Of a stretch of 64,000 nt of DNA, positions 36,110-47,952 are shown in pieces. The stretch lies in NCBI GenBank assembly GCA_034509425.1, contig JAVTVJ010000349.1:558001-622000 (forward strand). The letters run 5' to 3'. Position 1 is the stretch's first letter; each line of letters begins with the position of its first letter. The translations under genes and the position numbers were made by a program. The DNA comes from Eopsaltria australis (lineage: Eukaryota > Chordata > Aves > Passeriformes > Petroicidae). The notes under the pieces were generated by a model. It saw only the letters and a list, made by a program, of their open reading frames with translations. It was not told the DNA's origin and did not search any database.

Positions 36110-38395
36110 GCAGAAAATTAAGCTGTTTCAAATGAGTGGAGATAGTAAAAAATTTACCACTTTAACCAGCACTAAGCAGATCTGAGTTGGTTTTGTTGCA
36201 CTGTGGGCAAATATATACCAAGAAAACACTACAATTTTTTATTTTATGTTCCCTTTGCTTCTGGCTGATTACTACAAATCATATTTCATGCTAACTTCTG
36301 TAAGCAGTTAGTTCAACTTTAGGATCTTGGCGACAAGCAGAGATTATGTACTATGTGATGTATCATTTTCCTGTTATTTTTACTAGTTTTAAAGAGCTCA
36401 TTTTTCTTAGTCTCAAATATAGTGTGATTTTTCAAAGAATTGCAGAGCTTTTGATACAACAAAATCAAATCCATGTCTCTGTGCAGCAGATGGGAGAACT
36501 TTCATAAAACAACAAAAAAGCAATTCTTCTGTTCTCATTAACTTTTTATTCTGTGTATATCATGGATTTACCCAGACAGGTTGTGATACTCTAGTACAAT
36601 GATCATGAAATGCACGGCAAGGTGTCTGATATTTTTCTAAGGAAGACTATGGGGTGATTTGGATTATTTGGGATTTTTTAAAGTCTTCAAAATAGACATA
36701 TTAACTAAAATAATGAATTATTTTTATGAAGAATGAATAAAAAAAGGAAAACCTTAACTAGAAAATGTCTTTGTTAAAGCTTATTTCTTCTATGTACGAT
36801 AAATCATAGACTATCTACTTGCCAAAAGGCCTTTTCAATGGTCTCCTGGAATGGAAATTGAGTGACTATGTTAATGTGTTTGCCTACATATTTCCTATTT
36901 TCCACAATTTTCAGATAGCAGTATCTTAAAATGCACAATAATAAAATAAATGCAATGCTACAGTATCTACTCAGAAAAATACCTGAGTGAATGTTGAAAA
37001 TAAAATGTACTTCTGGTAATTTTTTTCATGCCAGAGATAATTTCTTTTACTGGGATTACTGATATCTGGATTTTTAGTACCTCATTTTTCATTAGATACC
37101 AGAAAGCTGTACAAACATGAACTAAATTCTCATACAGAATAATCTGTGAATAATGGTATGTTAGAAATAGGAAAATAGTATCATTTAAGGTGAAGGACTT
37201 TCATGAGTTCGCATAGTGTTTGAAAAGTAAAGGAAGGAACATTTCCTGGGAATTGTCATTCCTAGTCAACATTTTTGATATATAATGGCTGAATACATGT
37301 CAAAATTTGCTATGGCACCTTTTTGTGCTTTTTACATACATGTATGCTATTCTGCATAAGTCTGTGTACACTTGGAAGCTTTAATGATTACTTATGTAGT
37401 CTTAGGCATAAATAGATGATTTATTCTCACCTATTTTCTTGAACCAAATGTTTGCAAGTTTCTCTTCCTTCACCTTTGAAGAGAGACATTTTCTGTTGTC
37501 TTATCTCCTAATAAATCCTGCTTCTGCAAGTCTTTTCAGATTTGGAAGAGAGGGGTGTAGGGTGGGAAAGTGTGTTAATTCCTGATTTTTGTGAATTATT
37601 TATTTAATGGTAAATCAAACCTGATTTTTTTAAAGACAACATTAAGAGTTCTGATTTTTACTGTTTGTATGTGCCCCATAGTATCATGGAACAATATGTT
37701 CATCATTCTCCTCAGCCCATCTGAGCCAAGTGCATTATTGCCAAAGTATGTGGAGTGTGAGAAGCACATCCTTAAACCCAGTGGATTCAGCAACTGACAA
37801 GAGTGAAATATTTAAAATGAAGAAGGTTGTAAAGCTTTGCTTTTAATTATTACTTTACCAATTACTTATTGATTCTGTCCTCTCTTGGATTTGTTGTATG
37901 CTAATTAATCACAACAAAAAAGGAAATATTTAATTGATTGAGATACAGGTTTGCTGAAAACTCCTGAGATTTTAGTCTTTTCTATTTATTTCTCCCATTA
38001 ATTTGTCTCAGCTTCATGTGACACTGTAAAGTCTATAAAGCTCTTATGACTGTCTGCTCAGCCCCCCAGCTCTGTTGAAATCAGTCCAGATGGGTATTTG
38101 CCCAGAATTTAATCGAATAATAAGATCTGTTAGCTAAGATGTCATGTAAATATGTCCATATTTCTAATACAGTTCAATAGCAGAACTACTTTCCCAGCTA
38201 TAACACTCACTGGTTTAACTGATGGTGTGAGAAGATGCTTGTATTTTGTCAATTCCACCCACCAAAGTACATCCTTTCTTCCCTTACATTTGGATTACAA
38301 ATGCTCTGGGACAGACAACACCTTTTTTCCTCTGGATTTCTACCATGCTTTGCACAGGGGCATACTGGTTTACTTTTAGCATTCCCAAAAAGGGG
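36110..38395. other. AT-rich unique DNA, possible conserved non-coding block
   Basis: No gene or repeat is recognised. The 37,820-38,150 part has many ATTA/TAAT cores (TTAATTATTA, CTAATTAATCAC, TTTAATTGATT) and low simple-repeat content, resembling a conserved non-coding element. This is inference only. Confidence 0.45.
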
Positions 38396-38576
38396 TGCAT
38401 TGGTTTTGCATGGCCTAGATTTTGGTAACAGGGGGCCACAGAGGTGGCTTCTGTGAGAAGCTGTTGGAAGCTTCCACCATGTCTGGCAGAGCTAGTCCCT
38501 GATGGCTCTGAAGATGGACATGCTGCTGGCCAAGGCTGGGCCAGTTTGAGATGATGGTAATGCCTCTGTGATAACA

Positions 38577-38585
38577 TATTTAAGA
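38577..38585 (+). promoter_or_regulatory. TATA-like box of the solo LTR
   Basis: ATATTTAAG sits where the U3 promoter of this LTR family normally lies, after 'tgcctctgtgataac'. It is still intact in this copy. Confidence 0.5.
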
Positions 38586-39240
38586 AGAAAATAAAAACAA
38601 TGTGGACACAGATTTTTCTAGCCAGAGGAGAGGAGGAGACGAGAACATGTGAGGGAAACAACATGGAGACACCAAGGTCAGTGGAGAAGGAGGGGCAGGA
38701 GGTGCTCCAGGCACCGGAGCTGAGATTCCTCTGCAGGCCATGGTGAGGACCATGGTGAAGCAGCTGTACCCCTGCAGCCCATGGGGATCCATGGGGGATG
38801 CAGAGATCCACCCACAGACTGTAGGGGAGGTGCCCACACCAGAGCAGATGGAAGCCTGGAGGAAGCTGTGATCCAGTGGGAGACCTGGTGGAGAGAGAGA
38901 GCCCTTGCTTCTAACCTGGAGCAGCCTGTCCTTGGACCATTGCACCCCATGGAAGAATGACCCATGCCACAGCATTTTGGGAGGACTGTGTGCATGTGAG
39001 AGTGGACCCACACTGGGGAAGTTAATGGAAAATTCTCTTCCATGGGAGGGACCCCATGGTCTCACAGGGGAACGACTCCTGTCCCAGAGCAGCAGAAGAA
39101 AACTTCAGGTGACAAACTGACCAAACCCCCATGCCCTGTCTCCCTGCACTGTCGATGGGAAGGAGGGAGGGGTTGGGGGGAAGAAAAGGTGTTTTAAGGG
39201 CTTATTTTACTTCTTATTATCCTCCTCTGATTTTGTTAGT

Positions 39241-39246
39241 AATAAA
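39241..39246 (+). terminator. Poly(A) signal of the solo LTR
   Basis: AATAAA is intact, about 180 bases before the LTR end. The second copy of the family (60.45-61.34 kb) has lost this hexamer. Confidence 0.6.
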
Positions 39247-39732
39247 TTTACTTGGTACCTCTAAGCAGAGCCTGTTTTGCCCCTGGAGTGTTTTCTCCCG
39301 GTCCTTATCTCAACTCATGAACCCTTCGTTAAATTTTCCTGTCCTCTGCCCAGCTGTGGCAGGAGAGAGAGAGTGAGTGGCTTTTGTGGGTGCCTGGTGT
39401 TTGGCCGGTGTCCAACCACAGCATGCTTTTGTAAAGTTACCATAGTGAGGATAGAAAGCCAAAAAGTATTGTTTTATAAATTCTTATTTCATGGTAAGCT
39501 TTCTATAGGCCAACCACCTAAGATTAGCTTGACAAAGTGACTCCTTGTTTCATAATGAATACTTTATATTTTAAAGTTAGAGTGCTCAGTAGAGCAAGAT
39601 TTATCTCTTACTATAACATTCAATAGCAAAAGTGTGAAAAGGAAGTAGAGTATAACTCTGGCACATAGACTAAAGCCAGATTTAGCCACAGGTCAGCACT
39701 GAAGGGTTAAATTTGTAAACACAGAAACACAG

Positions 39733-39965
39733 ACTCACAGAATCAATTAGTCTGGAAAAGACCTCTGAGATCATTGAGTCCAGCCTATGACTTAGCACTA
39801 CCTTGTCAACTAGACCATGGCACTAAGTGCCCATGTCCAGTCTTTCCTTAAACACCTCCAGGGACGGTGACTCCAACAACCCCCTTGGGCAGCACATTCC
39901 AATGTCCAATCACTCTTTTTGTGAAGAAATTATTCCTAATGTCCAACCTAAATCTCCCTTGGCAC
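39733..39965 (-). repeat. CR1 LINE 3' end
   Basis: Minus-strand CR1 of the subfamily with 'gatcattgagtccagcctat'. Plus-strand text continues 'gtctttccttaaacacctcc', 'agggacggtgactccaac' and 'cccttgggcagcacattcca', then 'ttattcctaatgtccaacct'. Its 5' truncation point meets an ERV-derived repeat at about 39,966, so the two insertions are adjacent or nested. Confidence 0.92.
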
Positions 39966-40560
39966 AATCTTTTGGATCCATGCAGACCTGAAGGTTTTGT
40001 TGTCAGCACACTTCCTTTTCAGTCCAAGGGCTGTCTCAGCTAAAGCATCTAGGCTCTGTTTCAGATCCATTCTTGCTCTGCCTTTGTTACAATCATGTTT
40101 AATCACAGAGAAGTAAAGAAAACTAACTCTCTGTGAATAAAATGGAAAGAACTTTGAAGGTTTGAAATATTCCCAAAACCCAAGAAAAAACCAAACAAGA
40201 TTAAATATTAAAGCCAAAAAATGGATGTATTTTTTTAATAGTATAAGAGGCAAAGAGAAAGAAAGAGAAAAGTAGAGAGAAGTTAGAAAAAACTAAGATT
40301 ACTTTATTCCATGTTCTGCCTTGATTCCACAAAAATCCCAAAATGCATACACTTGGGGCAGGGATCACCTAAAGCAGGTATGTTTCCTTGTAACTTTTCT
40401 TCTTGATACAAATCTGCTGGAAAAGTATCCTGATATCTGGAGCCTATGTCCAGGAAGTTTCAGCTGGAAGCCTGAAGGATTAACGTATGTTTCTCCCAAG
40501 AGCTTCTTTGTGGTGTGAGTACAGGTTGGACAGTAGGTCTAGAGTAAGGGGAGAGAGTGT
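39966..40560 (-). mobile_element. Second copy of the minus-strand ERV repeat
   Basis: It aligns with 34.7-35.2 kb in the same order. Shared landmarks are 'aagaaaacta' with 'ctgtgaataaaatgga' (40109-40146), a GAAA-rich purine tract (40246-40290), and 'aaggattaa' followed by a 'tatgttt'-like segment (40474-40490). Divergence is high with many small indels. The right edge is unclear, and the U3/promoter part seen in the first copy is not evident here. Confidence 0.6.
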
Positions 40561-40599
40561 CCTACTTCCTGTCTTATTTCCCCCCACTAATACCAAGTG

Positions 40600-43500
40600 A
40601 ATGAAAACTTAATGTATAATCCTGGACCTAGGAACAAAAACTGAAGACTTCTTCCCCTGTCTGGGGTGTGATGTCATCCTTTCATTTATTCCAGATTTTT
40701 CTATCTCACAGTATCTTGTCTGTATGAAGCTTGTACAGCCATACAGTTTCAAGAGAAGGAAGGAAGAAACGATCATCCTTTCAACTTGCTCTAGACCCTA
40801 GCAATCAGGCTGCTTTCCAGGTCAGAAAAGTTTTCCATTTAGGTTTAGCATATTGTATATTTATGTTAAAGAACACATTAAATAAAGGTAACTTTTTTCC
40901 ATGATTGCTGCTCAAAACAAGCAGCAGGCTTTTGTCCCAACTGTGTAGTTTAAAACTAAGAGTCAAAAGAGTGATTCCCTTTGTTTGAGAATAAGATGCA
41001 AAGAATGAAAACTATGGAATTTACCAGATGGACCTACCAAATTTCTGGACTTTACTGCAGGAAAGGAGTGGGATTTCCCACATCTCAGTGTCTTACTTAG
41101 AAACACCAGGGTACATTCTTTGATCTAGCTCTACTGGAAATTACAAGCCGTCTGAAAATCATTGGCATGGAACTACATGATTTTTTAGACAACTAAAAGC
41201 TGATCAAGAAGATAACAAACTGAATCTCTTGTGTCTTGAAAAAGTACGTATTGTATGCCTGATATTGAAATTTTTAAAGCAATTTGTTAAAAATCAATTA
41301 TATAGTTTCTAATTTAAGCACATAGAAGATTTATTTAAAATAAAGACAAAAATCTGCAAGAAAATTTTAGTCATTCACAGAAAATGGCGAAATGTTGATT
41401 AACATTGGGCTCATGCACAGTTATGGATATTCGTATGGATATTTTTTCACTCCACCCAAGCTGCCCAGCTATAAGCAAACTTGTCTGACAGCTAGTAAGA
41501 GAGTTAGCTCTGCCTGCTGTGAGGGTAGGCTAAGCCTTCCCCAGGAGTAAATATATCAGCTTGGGCTTTGCATCTGGCTTAGCACTGTCCTCAGTGTATC
41601 TTTTGGAGTACAGCTTGCTCATCATGAAGGCAGAGCAAAGCATGACAGTGTGGGAGTCTTGCCTGACACAGGTTTATCATGAAATTACACCTTTAGTGAC
41701 TCTATTACAATGTGACATGTCTTTTCATATTCTGGACATTTTTTTATAATAGCCTGCAAATTGACAAACATACATAATTCACATAAATTAGATTAGTTCA
41801 AATTGTATTTTAGTGAATATTGATTTACACAAGACAACAGTAATTAATCATGGTGTGGCAATAATGAGCTACCTGTAAAATCTGTCCTTAATAGGTAATG
41901 TTACAGTTATTATTTGAATTCAGTGGGTCTTTTCAGAGGGACATAGCCCAATACCTTGCAATTTCATTTATTTTCTATTTCACAGAGAATACAATAAAGC
42001 AATGACATATTAGCTTTGATCTCACAAAAACAAAAACAACGGAAAAAAATTGCTATGAATTCTGCACTTTCCCCTACTGACCATTTATATCCATAGTAAA
42101 TTTGGTTTCATTTTACTACGGCTTTTCTACATCCTACATTGGAGGCATCTAATACTGATTTTCCTTCACTTGAGTTATACAACTTCATCTTTACTCGAAT
42201 TATTTGCCTTGATGCATATATTTTTTCCAAAGGAAGGGAGTTTCTTGCTGTGTTTTGACATTAGTACTCCATGAAAGAAGCACATTATACTCCATCCCAA
42301 CAAAACCAGACATCTTGAGATATTTACAATATATATTCCTTACATTGTTTCCTGCTGTGAACATTAAAATTTTGTTATATTTCTAGCTTATGCCATCTGA
42401 ATGAAAATCAATGATGAGGGAAAAGGCAAGTCCTATTTATAGAGGATGCCAACACCTCAACACAAACTGTGTCTGATCTCTCCCTCTGGATGATTAGAGC
42501 AGGAAAGGACCAGCAGCAGGTCAAAAGTGCTACATGTGCTCTGATTGATGCAGCTGAGGAGACTGTTGTGCCCAAGCAGCAAACCCTGCAGGTGACTGGG
42601 ATGTAGCATCTCATGGAGGGAAGGATAGTGTGAACCACTGAGCAGAGTTCACTTACGATCAGAGATGATGACTCCAGTAAATTCTCTGAAGTGGAAGAAG
42701 AGGTTAATGAACAGAGACAGAGTGCAAGGAAGAGAGAGATGAGGATTTGTTCTGACTAGTAACAGGAAGCTGCTCTTCTTCCAGCACTTGCTCAAAGTAG
42801 GACATAGGCTATGGCCAGCAGGTATTTTCTAATGTGATCTCCGAACACTGCTGCAAACATCTGATTAACTGCTTGATTATAGAAAACAGACCAGTAAAAT
42901 CTAAAGTCCATTAATATTTAGGTTTAAAGTGCCTAATTCTGAGAATCACTGCAGCTTACACGTTCACTCTATAGCTAGAAAAGCAGATGATTTAAAATGC
43001 CTAAAAAGACTGAATCTTGTCCTTCTGCCACAGCTTCATGTTAAAAAATTTACAAAACACTGCTGTCCTCACAAGATAATCGTGCCAACACAGTGAATCT
43101 TGTAGGATAAACTGAAGTTCACATTAACTGAAGCTATTTATGCAACTATTTCTGTCAGAAATGCTGATCTGTCTTGGGCTGAGGGGGTGACGTGCATATT
43201 TTTCAAAAACTCTGTCCTTCTCAGAATACTGATGAACAGTGGTGGTCTTTCCCTTGATATGTAATTTGAATGAAGAGCTTTTTGCTGTATGGTGTTATTG
43301 ACTCCTCAAAGTCAGAGTTCAAGCAGCTGCTGGAGATAACTGTGCGGCAGAGTCAGCAGAAACAGGCATGGTCTGGGTATCAGGTTCACAGACAAGCACA
43401 CAAGCTGGCATCACCAATGACGATGAATATGCATTAGGACAATCTTAGTAGAAGAGTACAGACACACAAATCTTCTGCCAGCCCTATTGCAGAGGCAGCA

Positions 43501-45600
43501 ATCTGTGTCAGCAGGGTGATAAGGAAGAGCTGAAAAGGTGATTCAAAGCCCATGGTGGAGTTTGCTTATACTAAAGCCACACAGTAATCCTTGTGTTTGT
43601 GATTTAAGCAGACGTCTAGCTATTAGGAATTTGAATGAGATTTTCGATAGATCTTTAATGAGCAGTGTTTAATACCACGTTTAGCCTCTGTGAAATCTGG
43701 GCATTGTTAGGGATGGAAGAACAAACTTGATGAGACATACTCCTGATCCTTTAGAATGTTATATTATTGACTCAAATATTTATCATACTGCAAGTAATTT
43801 CAGCCCAAAACACGTTGTTATACTATGCTTACACAGTTAGGAGGATTTTGGCTTTTTTTTTGGTTATATTAGTAACACCAGATACAACAAATTTAAAGTT
43901 TGAAAATTATACTTGAGGAACAATTCTAATGGGTGTTGAAGCTCTTGCAGTGGAAGTACAGTATCAGAGTTACACAATACTGCAAAATCTTCTTTCAGAG
44001 GAAAACAGCCCAGTCTTCTACCTGTGCTGATTTTATAGTTAATACAATCAGAACTATAGTAGCCAGACTTTGCTTGAGTGTTCTGGTCCCAAGAAGGTTA
44101 ATATCTCTTTACAAAAACACATATTAATCAATAGCACTTGGTCTGCCTCATTATAAACCTTTTGCAAAAACTTAAATTTGGCTTAGGATTTCATGTGTGA
44201 AAACATACATACGCCTACATTCATACCTGCATGTGTTTTCTAATGGTATCTGCATTGGGCCAGGAGAACCATTGTGTGCAACATCTAACTGTGAAACTGT
44301 AAATCTACTTGGATTTAAACCTGGCATCTCTCAGCTGTGATCAAAGCATCAATCACCTTCCACGCAGCAACTGTGAATTATCTTTGGTGCCTTGACAGAG
44401 AAGGTTAATATTTCAATTTGGGCATAAATGAAATAAGAATGGACCTAGATACCCCTTTCTGAGCGTGAAAAAGAGCAACGAATTTAATAACGTTTAAACA
44501 TTTAATCCTATACATTTTTATTTTATTTTATTTTATATTATTTTATTTTATTTTACTTTTAATAAAAAGGACAGTTTACAACATTAGTGCAATCCAAACA
44601 ATAAACTGATAATTTTTTAAGCTGCCTGGTGGCTAAGACCTCTTTAAAAAGATGTTTCTAAAGCAGTTGCATTAGAAATTGCATTACCTCAAATGAAGAG
44701 TTATAACCTTATGAATTTTCTCGGAAGGAAATATTATTATATTCATGTCAAAATAAGAAGAGATCTTTTATAGATGAAAGTAAGTATAGTGCTATGAAAA
44801 TTAGAAGTATGAAGTTGAATTATGCCTTATAATTTCTTTAAAAACTCTTTAAAATATTAATTTGTCCATAGATTTTTTTTCCTACAGCTTCAACTTTGTT
44901 CTGCTAATCTGTGTTATTTTCTGGAGGGCAAATAGGAGAACTGTTAGTATATACACTGCAGATTAAGAAAGTTAAAATTAATTTTCTATTAAGTAAGTAT
45001 GAAAAGAATTAACCAGAATGAGAGCTTAGCAGATAAATACAAGGCAACATGTTTACATGTTAGGGGTTTTTGTCATAGTAGTTGCAGGATTTTCTTTAAA
45101 ATAGTAAGAACTTGTACTTTCAGTTCAAAATATGTTTATTTCTAATATTCCCATGCCTCCTGGACCTGGAGACTCAGTAGAACCATCAAACTTCATGAAA
45201 ATAAGGAGTGATAGTCCTGTCAAACACAAAAAACATGCAGCTGCTGTGGGTTATTTAAATGCAATTTCCTGATTCCCTCACATTTCTCTGTCAAAAAGAG
45301 TCTTCTCTAATAGAGCTATAAATTTTATTTCCTACATTACCAAAGCTCACTTCAAACAGTAAAAGTAATATAAGTAGGATGTCTTTGTAAAAAACCTGTT
45401 TGTGTTGTACATCAAATACATGAAAAAACTCCTTTATATACTGTTGGAATATTGGCTGTCACATATACTGCAGAGATGGTGCTATAGCTGTAAAAGATGG
45501 ATTCTATGGAAGATTTCTGACCACTGAACAGAGAGAATATTTACTCTGTACTTCATGTTTTACTGCTGTCAGGTTGATTGTTAAGCAAAAAAAAATTAGA
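40600..45600. other. AT-rich unique DNA, no gene recognised
   Basis: No gene or repeat family is recognised. The 42,400-42,800 part is somewhat GC-richer, with a CTATTTATAG motif and a 76-codon minus-strand frame of no known family. The ATTTT pentanucleotide array at 44.5 kb is listed separately. Confidence 0.55.
44516..44560 (+). repeat. (ATTTT)n pentanucleotide microsatellite
   Basis: Eight or nine TTTTA units are interrupted by one shortened unit (TATTA). It is a simple-sequence locus likely to be length-polymorphic. Confidence 0.9.
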
Positions 45601-45601
45601 A

Positions 45602-45700
45602 AATTCAGCCAAGTCCAGAAGTCTTAGAGAAAAAAAAAACAAAGATCCAAACTGTTGAGCCTGAATTAGATTTGCTCTTCCATCTCCTTTGATTTATTTT
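45602..45700 (+). repeat. Left arm of a 100-bp inverted repeat
   Basis: This arm (starts AATTCAGCCAAGTCC, ends GATTTATTTT) is the reverse complement of 46960-47059, with about three differences: one A/T substitution (GTTGAGCC against GTTGTGCC) and a small A-run/CAAA variation. Similarity stops sharply at the inner edge and fades within a few bases at the outer edge. The two arms could fold into a long hairpin in single-stranded DNA or RNA. I do not recognise the arm as a known repeat family. Confidence 0.85.
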
Positions 45701-46959
45701 AAACTTTCATATGTTGAGCTTTGAGGGCAGCGTATTCTCTGAAATGGTAGAAACAAAAATATTTTAACATTCTAAAGTTTGTACCACAAGGTGCAAGATG
45801 ACTTTTTTTTTTTCCTTTTTTCTCCTTCTCTTGTTCTATTCCATTTTGACAGTCATCCATGTTCTCTACTTTTCTGGCAAGGATGACGTGATTAACTGTA
45901 CACAGAGCTCTTTGCTGGGTCCCATTACAGAGGAAGGAATTTCTGAGGCATCAGAAGATCTTTACAAAGTTGTTTGTTGTATGATTCCACAAGGACATTT
46001 CATTCAAACAGTAAAATATCCTCAACAGGTTATCAACACATGCCCATTTTAAAAGCAGCAGGAAGTGACCAAAATGGAACAAGAGAAGGCAAAAAATTTC
46101 ATGGACTCAGGTTTCCAGTTTCTCTGTTCAAATCTAGATTCATCCTCATCTTCTAAGACTGCTAACAAACACCAATTTGATACGTGCCTTTCAGCAAAAT
46201 TCTCCATCAGTCCCTATATTCCTATTCCAAGTTTCCTGGAACAAGACCAGTTCCTTCAACACATACACTTTGATGAGACTGTCTGAATTTATATTAGTCC
46301 ATCTGAATTTCTGTCAGACAGCTTCTGCTTTCACAAATCCTGGAGGAATCACTGGGAGCACTCAGGATTCACTCATTTTAGGTGCCCCACTATACATGGT
46401 TTGCAGCAGCCCAGACTGACAATTACAGAAAAAATAATCTCTTAGAGATGTAGGAAAAACAAGGAGGCACAGGATGATATGGAGAATGTAGCCACCAATT
46501 TTTAGCAAGTCTTCAATGATCATATGTGCAAATTTCTTCTTCAGGGGGCTAGAGCTAGATCAGACTTTGCTGGATATTAGCAGAACAGGCAAAAGATATC
46601 CTGCTGAAGATTCCTTTCACTGCTCTGCTGCTGCCCAAGTTCAACTTCAAACTAGGGTTTCTTGAAGAAAATTCTGTTTGAAGGTTTTAACCCAGAGCAA
46701 CGTTTTATTCCCTATCACACTCCTGAATGTGGCTGAAAAAAGTTCAGCTAAGGTAACAATCCTCCACAGATATCTTCTGCATTGGTTTGATGTATGAAAA
46801 AGTAAGTAAATGCATTGAAACAATAAAACAGTAAGTCAGACAGATGAGGGGAAACCTGCTGGATGAGGTATTGAAAGAAATACAAAAATTGCAATGGCCT
46901 GTGTAGGACACACTGATGACAAACCCCTTAATTTTGGCTGCTAGAGTTGCTTAGCCCCC
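45701..46959. other. 1.26-kb spacer inside the inverted repeat
   Basis: It holds short plus-strand frames (45798-46419) that overlap each other and show no domain. I see no transposase, reverse transcriptase or RNA gene signal. If the flanking arms are terminal inverted repeats, this would be the body of a non-autonomous element, but no target-site duplication is visible outside the arms. Confidence 0.45.
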
Positions 46960-47059
46960 AAAATAAATCAAAGGAGATGGAAGAGCAAATCTAATTCAGG
47001 CACAACAGTTTGGATCTTTGTTTGTTTTTTTCTCTAAGACTTCTGGACTTGGCTGAATT
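46960..47059 (-). repeat. Right arm of the 100-bp inverted repeat
   Basis: This is the inverted partner of 45602-45700, about 97% identical by eye. It starts AAAATAAATC on the plus strand and ends GGCTGAATT. A minus-strand CR1 begins about 20 bases further on, so the right outer flank has been reshaped by that insertion or lies at its target. Confidence 0.85.
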
Positions 47060-47079
47060 CTTCTTTATTAGCTATATGG

Positions 47080-47952
47080 AATCATGAAATTATAGAATGG
47101 TTAGGGTTGAAAGAGACCTTAAAGATCATCTAGCTCCAACTGCCTGCCATGGGCAGGGATACCTTTCACAGACCAGGTTGTGCAGAGTTCCATCCAACAT
47201 CCAGAATCACCTCCTTCACCCTTCTGGCCTTGAACACTGCCAGGAATGGGGCATCCACAACTTTATGAGCAATCCGTTCCTATGTCTTACCACATGCAGA
47301 GTAAAGAATTTCTTCCTAATGTGTAACCTAAACTTACTCTCTTTTGGTTTGAAGCCATTCCCTCTTGTCCTGTCACTACAGGGTCTTGTAAAAAGCCCCC
47401 TCCATCTTTCTTGCAGGCTGCCTTCAGTTACTGGAAGGATACAATCAGGTCATGCTTAAGCCTTCTATTTCCAGGCTGCACAGTCTGAATTCTCTTAGCC
47501 TTTCCTTATAGGAAAGGTGCTCCATCCCTTTAATCTATTTGGTCACCTTCCTTTGGATTTTCTCCAACAAGTCCTTGTCCTTCCTGTGCTAGGAACCCCA
47601 GAGTTGAACCAGCACTGCAGGTGGGGTCTCACCAGAGCAGAGCAGAGGGTCAGAACCCCGTCCCCCACCCTGCTGGCCACACTGCTTTGGATGCAGCCCA
47701 GGATACCATTTGCTTTCTGGGCTGTGAGGACACATTTCCAGGGCATGCCCAGCCTCCCATCCACCAGCACCCCCAATTCCTTCTCCGCAGGGCTACTTTC
47801 AACCTGTTCAACCCCCAGCCTGGTCTGATACTGGGGCTTGCCCCGACGCTGCTCCAGGACCTTAGACTTGGTCTTGTTAAACCTCACGAGATTCCCATGG
47901 GCCCACTTCTTGAGCCTGTCCACATCCCTCTGGATGACATCCTGTCATCCAG
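47080..47952 (-). repeat. Long CR1 LINE fragment with C-terminal ORF2 remnant
   Basis: The longest young CR1 in the window, about 870 bp, minus strand. The 3' tail is at 47080-47100 ('atagaatgg'), followed inward by the 3' region and then the C-terminal part of the ORF2 reverse-transcriptase protein. A continuous minus-strand frame at 47543-47923 (126 codons) reads as CR1 ORF2: it has the 'ExELGVLVDxRL' and 'AQKANGILGCIQSSVASR' blocks and 'CSALVRPHLQCW'. The frame then shifts out of phase before the normal end of the protein. It is a dead LINE fragment, not a host gene. Plus-strand frames at 47097-48041 are shadows. Confidence 0.95.
47543..47923 (-). pseudogene. CR1 ORF2 C-terminal remnant (reverse transcriptase protein)
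   Basis: A 126-codon open frame covers a region near the C-terminus of CR1 ORF2, downstream of the polymerase active-site motifs, which are absent because of 5' truncation. It runs from 'MDRLKKWAHGNLVRFNKTK' to 'ALVRPHLQCW', then leaves the CR1 frame where the sequence should continue into the 'ERVQRRATKMIRG' block, which indicates a frameshift. With no endonuclease or YxDD polymerase motif, it cannot encode an active enzyme. Confidence 0.9.

Larger units (their letters stand above)
38401..39423 (+). mobile_element. Solo LTR of an ERVL-like family
   Basis: A complete LTR of about 1.02 kb. It starts TGGTTTTGCATGG and ends CCACAGCA, with flanking 5-bp sequences TGCAT (38396-38400) and TGCTT (39424-39428) that match at 4 of 5 positions, as expected for an aged target-site duplication. 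A TATA-type ATATTTAAG lies at about 38577, and AATAAA at 39241 precedes a CT-rich end. Internal text such as 'ctgttggaagcttccaccat' and 'tgcctctgtgataacatatt' matches an LTR family I know from songbirds. No internal retroviral sequence adjoins it, so it is a solo LTR formed by LTR-LTR recombination. Frames of 60-175 codons over it are meaningless. Confidence 0.85.

Noticed and set aside
38284..39065. Overlapping minus-strand frames of 121-175 codons
   Set aside because: They lie antisense within the solo LTR and overlap one another in different frames. They are shadows of GC-rich LTR sequence.
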